Below, in pieces: positions 27,472 to 35,721 of a DNA stretch of 64,000 nt. The notes below the pieces were generated by a model, which was given only the letters and a program-made list of their open reading frames with translations, did not search any database and was not told the DNA's origin. Each line of letters starts with the position of its first letter. The first letter of the stretch is position 1. Origin of the DNA: an uncultured Croceitalea sp. (GTDB lineage Bacteria > Bacteroidota > Bacteroidia > Flavobacteriales > Flavobacteriaceae). The stretch is taken from the NCBI GenBank assembly GCA_947494805.1, contig CANLWK010000002.1, positions 620,001 to 684,000 on the forward strand. Reading direction: 5' to 3'. The translations under genes were made by a program, and so were the position numbers.

Positions 27472-28470
27472 ATGATTAAAAAGCCGTTACGGCATACCAT
27501 TCTCATCAATATAGGAGCCTTTTTTCTGGTAGCCCTACTTGAAATTTTGGGTGGCTGGTTATTTAAGGACAATTTTGATGATGACTATAGTTTTATCGTT
27601 TGGCAACTAGGTTATGCAGCTGCTATTATGGGCGTCATTTGGGTAAACCATTTTATTTTGATTCCCCTTTTTTATGATAAGAGAAACTATTTTTTATATG
27701 GCATACTGCTTATTGGCATTATATTTAGTTGTTCGTATTTAAAGGGATACAATAGAACGACCGGTAGCTGGATCGGTGTGTATAAGATGTTTTTCTTTCT
27801 TATATACACCACCGGCACCGGGATGGCTGCATTCTTTTTAAGAAGAAATATGATTTTCAGAAGAGAAAATGCCGAGAAGGAAAAACTACAGAAAGAGATG
27901 GAGCTTAATTATTTAAAAGAACAGGTGAATCCGCATTTTTTGTTCAACTCTTTAAATAGTATTTATTCACTTTCACGACAGCAATCGCCAGAAACTCCTG
28001 AGGTTGTCATGCAACTTTCGGAATTAATGCGGTATCAATTGGAAAGTGCTAAAAAAGACTTTGTTTCGCTGAAAGAAGAGTTAGAGTTTATTGAAAATTA
28101 TCTGTTACTTGAAGAAAAAAGGTTAAGCAAACGGTGCACGATTGAGTTTCAAATTGAAGGAGAACTGTCCAATTATAAAATTGCGCCCATGTTACTCATA
28201 CCGTTTGTTGAAAATGCGATTAAACATGGCGCACAGGCTACGAATGAGCAGAGTGCCATTGATGTGAATGTATCTATAAAAAGTTCCACGCTTCATGTAC
28301 ATGTCGTAAATTCAAAGCACAATATGGTGGCCAAATCGACAAGAATAGGAACGGGACTCGAAAATGTAAAGAGGCGATTGAATCTATTATATGCCAATGA
28401 ACATGTATTAGAGATCAATGATATGGAGACAGCGTATCATGTAAATTTAGCCATTGACATAACAGACTAG
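27472..28470 (+). CDS. LytS-type sensor histidine kinase, module 2
   Basis: The 332-residue product has about four membrane helices (roughly 9-30, 43-66, 75-91 and 104-124). A His_kinase domain follows with VNPHFLFNSLNSI (H155), N box VENAIKHG and G box GTGLENV. It is divergent from the serine hydrolase operon across 186 bases and lies 5 bases from its response regulator. The layout mirrors modules 1 and 3, with no separate sensor domain. Confidence 0.9.
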   Translation: MIKKPLRHTILINIGAFFLVALLEILGGWLFKDNFDDDYSFIVWQLGYAAAIMGVIWVNHFILIPLFYDKRNYFLYGILLIGIIFSCSYLKGYNRTTGSWIGVYKMFFFLIYTTGTGMAAFFLRRNMIFRRENAEKEKLQKEMELNYLKEQVNPHFLFNSLNSIYSLSRQQSPETPEVVMQLSELMRYQLESAKKDFVSLKEELEFIENYLLLEEKRLSKRCTIEFQIEGELSNYKIAPMLLIPFVENAIKHGAQATNEQSAIDVNVSIKSSTLHVHVVNSKHNMVAKSTRIGTGLENVKRRLNLLYANEHVLEINDMETAYHVNLAIDITD

Positions 28471-28475
28471 TTGTA

Positions 28476-29171
28476 ATGATTAAAATTGCCATTGTTGATG
28501 ATGAACAGTTAGCACGTGAAGTGCTAGAAGAGTATTGTTCTAAGATAAACAACTTTGAACTGGTTCTTAGTACCGGGAATCCGATTGAGTTCGTGAATTT
28601 TATTCAGCAATATAAAATCGACCTCGTTTTTTTGGATATTGAAATGCCAGAACTCAATGGCATGGGAATTTTACGTTCTATGATACAATCACCAAAAGTG
28701 ATTTTGACAACGGCATATTCTGAGTATGCCTTAGAAAGCTATGACTTTGGTGTGATAGATTACTTATTGAAACCTATAAAACTTGAACGCTTTTTACAAG
28801 CAATAAACAAAGTTTCAACTTCAACAATAGCAGAACCCAAACCGAATACAAAACAAGAAGAACTTCTTATAAAGCATGATGGATTACCGATTACCATTCC
28901 ATTGAAATCAATTCGCTACATTCAAAGTTTCGGGAATTATTTAAAGATTTTTACAGATACCAGAATGTATCTGATCACCGAGACACTTATTAATATCACT
29001 ACATTATTATCTGAAAATTTTCATCGCACCCATAAATCGTATATTGTCAATTTGGACAGCGTCACAAAAGCTACCCGAACGCATGTATTGATTGAAGATA
29101 AAAAGGTTCCTGTGAGTACTATGTATAAGGTGGTTGTTTTTGAAAAATTGGAAGCCTTAGCGAAGCGATAA
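28476..29171 (+). CDS. LytTR response regulator, module 2
   Basis: The 231-residue product has a receiver domain with D8/D9 and phosphoacceptor D54 (VFLDIEMP), plus a LytTR domain (about 125-230) with the FHRTHKSYIVNLDSV core. It is encoded directly after its kinase. The divergent operon encoding three serine hydrolase-fold proteins is the natural candidate target. Confidence 0.92.
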   Translation: MIKIAIVDDEQLAREVLEEYCSKINNFELVLSTGNPIEFVNFIQQYKIDLVFLDIEMPELNGMGILRSMIQSPKVILTTAYSEYALESYDFGVIDYLLKPIKLERFLQAINKVSTSTIAEPKPNTKQEELLIKHDGLPITIPLKSIRYIQSFGNYLKIFTDTRMYLITETLINITTLLSENFHRTHKSYIVNLDSVTKATRTHVLIEDKKVPVSTMYKVVVFEKLEALAKR

Positions 29172-29343
29172 ATACTCGATCTAGTGCTACGTCGTCCCAC
29201 ACACACTAGCCACCCCCTACTCTTCTACTACGCTAAGGAAGTTTTGAAGTAATCGTCTAGGTCCGTAGAAACCGCATTCCTTTTTTAGCTACTTCTTAAG
29301 TTTTAATTACACATTCTTTAACGGTAATTGGTTTTGGTAAAGA

Positions 29344-29351
29344 TATTTTTG
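29344..29351 (+). promoter_or_regulatory. Candidate Bacteroidota -7 element
   Basis: TATTTTTG matches the Bacteroidota primary sigma -7 consensus TAnnTTTG and lies 20 bases before the ATG at 29371. No perfect -33 TTTG is at the right distance, so confidence is low. Confidence 0.3.
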
Positions 29352-29370
29352 CGCTTAACCAATCAACTAA

Positions 29371-30018
29371 ATGAAAAGAAAGTCACTATTACCCTTACTT
29401 TTTCTATTACAATCCACCGTCTTTAGTTACGGGCAAAACCAATCAAAAGACGAAACCGACACCCCCCTATCCTCAGCGTATTTTTGGGACCGAACCGAGT
29501 TTAAAGTGGGTCTTGTGGGGACTGTTTTTTGGAGTAATGGCCTGTCCGTAGGTGCAGAATACCTCTGGAAAGAAAACGAGAAAACGAAAACCCGAAGGGG
29601 TGAAGAACGCACTAATATCCATCAGTTTCTGTTCAATGGCAATTTGGGGTTTGTCACCAACTTTTCATCAAAAACGGATACGGGAGCCTACACCAATTTC
29701 GGGTTGACATGGCGCCGTACCAATAAAAAGGGGAGACAGTTTAGCATTGAACTAAACCCTTTGGGGTATTATCGCTCTTTCTTACCAGAGACCTACAAGG
29801 TCAATGGTGAATCGGTCGATAAAGTCTTTTTACCAGGGCGCGGCTATTATGCACCCTCCCTGTCTGTTGGTATCGGCAGACAACGCAAGGGCAAAGTACG
29901 TTCTGGCAGCTATTTCAATATCAACTACACCATGAGAACTCCCTATAATTCAGGAGCCCTGCCGACCTTTTCGCTGCAGTATGGTTTCCGGTTCAATTTT
30001 AACAATAAAAAGCCATGA
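29371..30018 (+). CDS. Secreted beta-rich protein, outer-membrane-like
   Basis: A 215-residue product with a signal peptide (about 1-22, ending SYGQ). Its mature part has repeated amphipathic strands (KVGLVGTVFWSNGLSVGAEY, FNGNLGFVTNF, YTNFGLTW, FSLQYGFRFNF) and ends in an aromatic strand. It looks like a small outer-membrane barrel, but I do not recognise a family. The stop overlaps the start of the following hydrolase gene by four bases (ATGA), so the two are translationally coupled. Confidence 0.55.
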   Translation: MKRKSLLPLLFLLQSTVFSYGQNQSKDETDTPLSSAYFWDRTEFKVGLVGTVFWSNGLSVGAEYLWKENEKTKTRRGEERTNIHQFLFNGNLGFVTNFSSKTDTGAYTNFGLTWRRTNKKGRQFSIELNPLGYYRSFLPETYKVNGESVDKVFLPGRGYYAPSLSVGIGRQRKGKVRSGSYFNINYTMRTPYNSGALPTFSLQYGFRFNFNNKKP

Positions 30019-31058
30019 AGCGACCATTAGTCCATACCTTCAAAATCGTAGTGCTGGCCATAGCCGCATTGCTACTCAATGCCTGTTCAAACGACCATAC
30101 ACTAGGTAATCTTGATGCAACTGTTTTTGTACGTCATAAAGGCGCCGATATGCCTGCCTATATTAAGGGAAATGCTGAAGAAAAAGTATTCCTGATTACC
30201 TTACATGGTGGTCCGGGCGGTTTAGGATTGGGCTTTAGGGGAAAGGCCTTTCAACAGATAGAGGCTAATTATGGTGTGGTCTATTTTGACCAACGTGGTT
30301 CTGGCATGTCACAGGGAAACTATTCTGAAGATGACGTTACCATTGATTTAATGGCCGAAGATGTGCTCGCTTTGGTCAAAGTGATCAAACGTATTTATGG
30401 CAATGATTCCCGGTTCTTTTTATTGGGACATAGCTGGGGAGGGGCATTGGGTCCGGCGACCTTATTGAAAGACCAAAGTGAATTTTTGGGTTGGATCAAT
30501 GTGGATGGCAGCCATGACCCAAAAGACCTTTATTTTGAGTACATCAGAAACTTTGAGCGTGTAGCGGCAGCCCAAATTGAACTTGGCAATAGTGTTCCTT
30601 TTTGGGAGTCGGTCTATGACGAACTTGATAAAGTAGATCAGAATACGGTAAGTCTTGATGATTTTAACCGTTTGAATATCCTCGCGTTTGATGCTGAAAC
30701 ATATCTTAATGATGACGGTCTAATCAATGATGAAGAATCTGGAAACGTTAACGTTTCAGATTATAATGTACTTACTTTTTTCTGGAACATATTTAAAATC
30801 CAGTCCATTTTGGACGATGACCTTATAGGTGAATTGTCTTTCACCGAACAGCTTTCGGAGATTACCCTACCTTCATTGGTCCTTTGGGGAAGGTACGATA
30901 TGGTGGTTCCAGAATTCTATGCCCAAGAAGCCTTTGACAACTTAGGTTCCGGCGAAAAAAAGCTTGTGATTTTTGAACGGTCGGGACACTCCCCCATGTT
31001 CAGTGAACCCAATAAGTTTGCCGAAGAAGTGCTTCAATTTATGGGTCAATATAAATAG
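30015..31058 (+). CDS. Alpha/beta hydrolase lipoprotein, proline iminopeptidase-like
   Basis: The 347-residue product has a lipoprotein signal with lipobox LNAC (C24). The HGGPGG oxyanion motif (64-69), FDQRGSG (91-97) and the nucleophile elbow GHSWGG (S140) are all typical of the proline iminopeptidase/epoxide-hydrolase-like group. A lid region (about 180-270) precedes the late aspartate segment (LWGRYDMV) and the catalytic histidine (SGHSPMF). It is probably anchored facing the periplasm or surface and cleaves a peptide or ester. It is coupled to the barrel-like gene upstream. Confidence 0.82.
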   Translation: MKRPLVHTFKIVVLAIAALLLNACSNDHTLGNLDATVFVRHKGADMPAYIKGNAEEKVFLITLHGGPGGLGLGFRGKAFQQIEANYGVVYFDQRGSGMSQGNYSEDDVTIDLMAEDVLALVKVIKRIYGNDSRFFLLGHSWGGALGPATLLKDQSEFLGWINVDGSHDPKDLYFEYIRNFERVAAAQIELGNSVPFWESVYDELDKVDQNTVSLDDFNRLNILAFDAETYLNDDGLINDEESGNVNVSDYNVLTFFWNIFKIQSILDDDLIGELSFTEQLSEITLPSLVLWGRYDMVVPEFYAQEAFDNLGSGEKKLVIFERSGHSPMFSEPNKFAEEVLQFMGQYK

Positions 31059-31127
31059 TGACATACATTTTAATACAAATTCAATATAGGTGCAATGCGT
31101 ATCCTGCAAAGTAAAAACCTACCTTTT

Positions 31128-31146
31128 AAGCAATTATCTATTGCTT
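31128..31146. repeat. Hairpin at convergent gene ends
   Basis: AAGCAAT (31128-31134) pairs with ATTGCTT (31140-31146) around a 5-base loop, at the stop codon of the GH16 fusion and about 70 bases after the alpha/beta hydrolase stop. It could help end either transcript, but no strong T tract follows. Confidence 0.3.
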
Positions 31147-32661
31147 GTAAACCCTTACGTAATCTACCTCTAATTGTTGTGGCAATACCTTATCGTCAAT
31201 GTCGAAGCCAGGCCAATTTCCCCCAATGGCAAAATTAATGATAAAGAAAAAGGGTTGGTCATAAGGCCAATTCTCAGTAGTTTTTTCTTTGGGTTGATAG
31301 GTATAGTAATGTGTATCATCAACAAAAAAATCAATCTTTTCTGGTGTCCATTCAATGGCATAGACATGAAATGTATCAGAAACCGTATCTACCTGTAGGC
31401 TTCCGGTATGCTCATGCGACCCATGGGCGAAGGTATTGTGAACGGTACCGTGTACCGTATTTTGCATTCTACCAATATGCTCCATGATATCCAATTCCCC
31501 ACACTTGGGCCAGCCTACTTCTTCGATGTTACTTCCCAACATCCAAAGGGCGGGCCATGTTCCATTGCCCTGGGGCAATTTTGCACGAAATTCCATGCGT
31601 CCGTATTTAAATTCGCGTTTACCTTGTGAATTGATTCTTCCTGAGATGTATTTGTCCCCTACCTTCTTTGCCGTAATGATGAGTTTGCCGTTCTCTACGG
31701 TAATAGTACCAGTCTTTACATAAGTCTGTAATTCGTTGTTGACCCAACCCGGCTTGGCCACTCTAACGTTCCAATTTAAGGTGTCCAACACCTTACCGTC
31801 AAACTCGTCTGACCACACAAGTTTCCATTTTTTTTGTGCTCCCTTTTCGGAATTTGTATTGGTCTCTACAAATTCCAATAAAAGTGGAAATGCAGCTTCG
31901 GTCATTTGATGCCCATACCCATCCAACTCCAACAATTTGATTTTTGGGTGTCCCACTACCTTCATCATCCGCATGAAATAAGCGTTCTCTTCATAGCGGC
32001 CTAAAAGCTCAAGCTCCCTATCGCCTGTAACGAGGAGCATTGGAGGTGCATCTTTCCTTATATGATACAAGGGTGCGAACTCATCGATTATGGGTTGTGT
32101 TCCTGAAATACCTTTTTCTTTTCTAATGGCGAAATGTGTTATGGTGTGTCCACTTAATGGTATGATGCCAGCTAGGTTGTTCGCATCAATGTTATGTACT
32201 GACAACCATTTTCTGTCCAACCCGATCATGCTGGCCAAATAACCCCCGGCAGAATGGCCCGAGACAAAAATTTTGTCCGGTGCACCCCCATAGTCCGCAA
32301 TATGTTCAAAGACCCAAGCTACAGCGGCAGCTGTATCTTCTATATGTTTGGGGTTTTTGATATTTGGGTATAGTCTGTAATTTACAGCGACCACGGCGAT
32401 GCCCTGGTTCTTAAGCCGCTCGGGAATATACTTGTTGCCACCCTCCAATCCCCCTCCATGAAACCAAACTATAGTGGCAAAATCATTTTTATGCTTGGGG
32501 TAGTAAACATCCAAAACACATTTTTCGACCATATAACCATCAGATATCTCGTTGGAATTTGGATAGTAAGGAATGTTGAGAATGGAAGAATATGACGTTT
32601 GTTGCGCCTGATGTGCTTGGACCATCAATAGGCACAAGAAAAGTAACATTAGCTTTTTCAT
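31138..32661 (-). CDS. Carbohydrate esterase-GH16 fusion, secreted
   Basis: The 507-residue product has a signal peptide (about 1-19). Residues 40-265 are an alpha/beta hydrolase of the BD-FAE/hormone-sensitive-lipase type with HGGG (68-71), nucleophile S137 in GHSAGG and a late DGYGH. Residues 278-507 are a GH16 domain: WSDEFDG at 283-289 and the catalytic ELDIME (E389 nucleophile, D391, E394 acid/base). The GH16 sequence resembles beta-1,3-glucanase-type members, but beta-1,3-galactanases share this fold. Esterase plus endo-glycanase suggests an acylated polysaccharide. Its start overlaps the sulfatase stop by four bases, so it is the second gene of that operon. Confidence 0.88.
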   Translation of the reverse strand: MKKLMLLFLCLLMVQAHQAQQTSYSSILNIPYYPNSNEISDGYMVEKCVLDVYYPKHKNDFATIVWFHGGGLEGGNKYIPERLKNQGIAVVAVNYRLYPNIKNPKHIEDTAAAVAWVFEHIADYGGAPDKIFVSGHSAGGYLASMIGLDRKWLSVHNIDANNLAGIIPLSGHTITHFAIRKEKGISGTQPIIDEFAPLYHIRKDAPPMLLVTGDRELELLGRYEENAYFMRMMKVVGHPKIKLLELDGYGHQMTEAAFPLLLEFVETNTNSEKGAQKKWKLVWSDEFDGKVLDTLNWNVRVAKPGWVNNELQTYVKTGTITVENGKLIITAKKVGDKYISGRINSQGKREFKYGRMEFRAKLPQGNGTWPALWMLGSNIEEVGWPKCGELDIMEHIGRMQNTVHGTVHNTFAHGSHEHTGSLQVDTVSDTFHVYAIEWTPEKIDFFVDDTHYYTYQPKEKTTENWPYDQPFFFIINFAIGGNWPGFDIDDKVLPQQLEVDYVRVYKQ

Positions 32662-34103
32662 GGGTTGGATTTAGGACTACCGTTACCTTGATAATTGGGA
32701 TTTGGTTGCGGTAGTCTAGCGTTCATTCGAAGTAACATAGCATCCATTTTTTTCTTCAGCACCTCAAATTTTTCGGGATACTTCTTTGTAAGGTTAAAAC
32801 GCTCAGAGAGATCTTTTTGTAAATTAAAAAGTTCATAGCGCCCATCTTCATAGTGGTGGACCAACTTCCAATCTCCTTCGCGATAAGCAGTGGATGGCTT
32901 ACCCCCTTGTGGACTATAATGTGGTAAATGCCACAGTATTCCACGCTCGGGCAAAGTGTCACCTTTAAATAAAGGTGCAAGGCTAACACCATCAGAAGTT
33001 CTTTTCTCAATATTGACAACATCCATAAGGGTGTTGAAAAAATCTTGACCCACTACAGGTGTTGAGTCTAATTGAGCCTCTTTGATTACCGATGGCCAAC
33101 GTATCAACAAAGGTTCGCGAATACCACCTTCATAGACGTAACCTTTTCCCTCACGCAACATTCCGTTGTCCGTAGGAGGTGTGTGCTTGGCAAAAGCGGG
33201 CACTTCCCGCACCGATAGCCCACCATTGTCAGAAGTGAAGATGACAATGGTATTTTCTTCAATATCCAATTCATTGAGTTTCCTTAAAATTCGACCAACA
33301 TTGATATCAATACTTTCTACCATTGCTGCATAATGGATATTGGGCAATAGGGATTCATTAGCTGAACCACGTTTTTTTCTATATTTCTTGACCAGACTGT
33401 CCTTGGCTTCAATGGGTACATGGGGAGCATAGTAATTAAGGCTCATGAAAAAGGTAGAATCTTTCCTTTTAGAGATATATTCTATGGCATGATCTGTCAA
33501 TACATCGGTAAGATAATCCCCTTCTTTCGAAGTATTTTGAATCTCCGGCTTTTCACCTGGTGCAAAAAAAGGATAGAAAAAGCTCCGTGGCAGTCCATTC
33601 CAGGCGCCTGCAATGTTCAAATCGAACCCACGGTTATCGGGCTTGAACTTTCCACCGCCGAGATGCCATTTACCCATAAAGGCAGTATGATACCCTTTTT
33701 CTTTTAATGCTTCGGCGATTGTACCGAACTCTAGACTTAGTTGTTGGGCTACGGGCGGTGTTTGGAGTTTTTGATGAGCCCCCGCGGGATGGTTGCCATG
33801 GATATGTTCAGTGATATTGACCGTGATAGGATGCAATCCGGTCATTAAGCTTGCCCTTGAAGGACTACAAAGCGGCGCCGCTGCATAGGCATCGGTAAAA
33901 CGGATACCGTCAGAGGCCAATTTGTCCAAATTAGGGGTTTCTATAAAATCATTGCCGTAACAGCCCAAGTCATACCACCCCAAATCATCTGCGACAATCA
34001 TAATGATGTTTGGGCTCTCGGACACTTTTTCTTTGCCACAAGAGGCCAGAAAACATAAAACCAATATTGCTATTAAAACATACCTACTGCTATGACTGAT
34101 CAT
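32658..34103 (-). CDS. Formylglycine-dependent S1-family sulfatase, lipoprotein
   Basis: The 481-residue product has a lipoprotein signal with lipobox LASC (C22). The sulfatase signature CSPSR (C79 to R83) is the site of formylglycine formation, and metal-binding DD (39-40) begins the family motif IVADDLGWYD. GKWHLGG and the TSDNGG segment further on are also conserved. It removes sulfate esters from carbohydrate, fitting a marine algal or microalgal polysaccharide. An FGE maturase must be encoded elsewhere. The promoter region is shared with the divergent GH43-like gene and contains a candidate GntR operator oriented towards this gene. First gene of the sulfatase/esterase-GH16 operon. Confidence 0.93.
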   Translation of the reverse strand: MISHSSRYVLIAILVLCFLASCGKEKVSESPNIIMIVADDLGWYDLGCYGNDFIETPNLDKLASDGIRFTDAYAAAPLCSPSRASLMTGLHPITVNITEHIHGNHPAGAHQKLQTPPVAQQLSLEFGTIAEALKEKGYHTAFMGKWHLGGGKFKPDNRGFDLNIAGAWNGLPRSFFYPFFAPGEKPEIQNTSKEGDYLTDVLTDHAIEYISKRKDSTFFMSLNYYAPHVPIEAKDSLVKKYRKKRGSANESLLPNIHYAAMVESIDINVGRILRKLNELDIEENTIVIFTSDNGGLSVREVPAFAKHTPPTDNGMLREGKGYVYEGGIREPLLIRWPSVIKEAQLDSTPVVGQDFFNTLMDVVNIEKRTSDGVSLAPLFKGDTLPERGILWHLPHYSPQGGKPSTAYREGDWKLVHHYEDGRYELFNLQKDLSERFNLTKKYPEKFEVLKKKMDAMLLRMNARLPQPNPNYQGNGSPKSNP

Positions 34104-34162
34104 TATGGACTTTGATTGCGAATGTTATACGGTTAAAAGTAATAAAGCGCAAACGAAGTTGC

Positions 34163-34179
34163 ATCATGTACTCTCCTGT
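34163..34179 (-). promoter_or_regulatory. GntR operator candidate, sulfatase side
   Basis: On the minus strand this reads ACAGGAGAGTACATGAT, differing at one position from the site in front of GH2. It lies 59 bases before the sulfatase start. Confidence 0.65.
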
Positions 34180-34189
34180 ATACTTGTGC

Positions 34190-34206
34190 ACCATACGCTA
34201 CAGGAT
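34190..34206 (+). promoter_or_regulatory. Weaker GntR operator candidate, GH43 side
   Basis: ACCATACGCTACAGGAT matches 13 of 17 positions of the site in front of susC, with an intact TACAGGAT half. It lies 48 bases before the GH43-like start and points towards it. Confidence 0.4.
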
Positions 34207-34254
34207 ACTTTTAAAAGAATAAAGCTGCAATTTTAGATTCTAAACCCGTGTACT

Positions 34255-35721
34255 ATGAATGTTTATTTCAGAAAGGTCATCTCGGCACTTCTCTTTTGCT
34301 ACCCCCTATTCTTGATTGCACAAAAAATCGCTGTGGACAATACTATGCCCAGACGGGATGAAAGTGGTCAAATTGTAGATGCTCACGATGGAAGAATCAT
34401 ACAATTTGGAACTACTTTCTATTGGTATGGTACCGCCTATGGAAACACCAATGGATTTACTGTACAAAACCAATACCGATGCTATAGTTCAAAAGATTTG
34501 GTGAACTGGAAGTATGAAGGAAAGCTATTGGAGAACCAGCCCGAAGGGATATATTACAGACCACATGTCATCTACAATGAGAAGACCGGGCAATATGTAC
34601 TCTGGTACAATTGGTACCCTGAACTTTGGAACGGACAATTTGGTGTGGCCTCCAGTGATTCGCCACAGGGCCCTTTTAAAATTGCAGATGAGAATGTACA
34701 GATGTACCATTCAGAAATTGGTCTCGGGGATTTTGGCCTTTTTGTTGATGATGATGGTACAGGTTACATCAGCTATAACACCATACAAAACCACAAGGTT
34801 TCTGTTGAAAAACTCAATGATGATTATTTGTCATCAACCCTAGAAAATGGTGGTTTTATATCAGAGCATATGGAAGCTGGAACCATGTTCAAAAAAGATG
34901 GGAAATATTATCTGTTGACAGATTACACCTGCTGTTTTTGCAATTATGGCTCTGGTGCGCGTGTCTATGTTTCTAACGATCCCATGAAGGGCTATGAACT
35001 CAACGGAAACATAAATCGCTACCCCGGCAGACCCTCTAGTGTTTTGAACGATGAAATTGTTACCGGTACGCTATACGAGACATTATCAAGGACCGAAGAT
35101 GCTTTTGAGGCAGTACAAATTGATTTTACAGGGACTACCCAAGTACATATGCTTAAAATTCATCTGTTTACCGGAAACCGTCCTGAAAACTGTGGAGATG
35201 TAAACAATCCGAGGGTACATCCAAAAATTCAAATTCCGACTTTCAACATCTATGAAAAAAAACATGGTAAGTGGTCTGATGTAAAAACCACCTTGCAAAA
35301 CATCCAGCAAAGTGCTTCAAAGAGTGAGCTGACATTGACCTTGGAGGGTTCTGCTGCCAATTCCATTAAAATTCAACCATCTGTTACCAATTACTCGTTT
35401 TATAATCTGTATATCAATGAGTTAGAAGTCATTGAAAAGGAAAAGCCTGAAACTAAATTGATTGATTTTAAGGCCTTTGTAATCGGCAAAAAAATCATGC
35501 AACAACCTATTATTCCCGCACAGCAGACCTATGTCATGAAATTGAATACCAATAAGGGCGAAGCATACATCTGGATGGGCGACCTATGGGGTTCGGCGTC
35601 TGATCATATAAAAGGACACGATTATCAATATTGGAGTGCTCCTTTACAGTTCCATTTAGACGGAGCGATAAAACCGATGCAGTGGACGGATTCTTGGTCG
35701 GTTGAATTGAAAAAAAATTAG
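34255..35721 (+). CDS. Glycoside hydrolase family 43-like protein, secreted
   Basis: The 488-residue product has a signal peptide (about 1-22). The five-bladed propeller pattern of GH43 begins with IVDAHDGRIIQFGTTFYWYGT, where D42 or D45 is the likely catalytic base. It continues with YRPHVIYNEKTGQYVLWY and DFGLFVDDDGTGYISY. The sequence recalls the GH43_24/34-type galactan-active subfamilies rather than arabinanases, but that is a judgement by eye. The last 200 residues may be a carbohydrate-binding domain. It is divergent from the sulfatase and convergent with the rhamnosidase, with their stop codons overlapping (35718-35721). It probably trims galactose or pentose side chains. Confidence 0.75.
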   Translation: MNVYFRKVISALLFCYPLFLIAQKIAVDNTMPRRDESGQIVDAHDGRIIQFGTTFYWYGTAYGNTNGFTVQNQYRCYSSKDLVNWKYEGKLLENQPEGIYYRPHVIYNEKTGQYVLWYNWYPELWNGQFGVASSDSPQGPFKIADENVQMYHSEIGLGDFGLFVDDDGTGYISYNTIQNHKVSVEKLNDDYLSSTLENGGFISEHMEAGTMFKKDGKYYLLTDYTCCFCNYGSGARVYVSNDPMKGYELNGNINRYPGRPSSVLNDEIVTGTLYETLSRTEDAFEAVQIDFTGTTQVHMLKIHLFTGNRPENCGDVNNPRVHPKIQIPTFNIYEKKHGKWSDVKTTLQNIQQSASKSELTLTLEGSAANSIKIQPSVTNYSFYNLYINELEVIEKEKPETKLIDFKAFVIGKKIMQQPIIPAQQTYVMKLNTNKGEAYIWMGDLWGSASDHIKGHDYQYWSAPLQFHLDGAIKPMQWTDSWSVELKKN

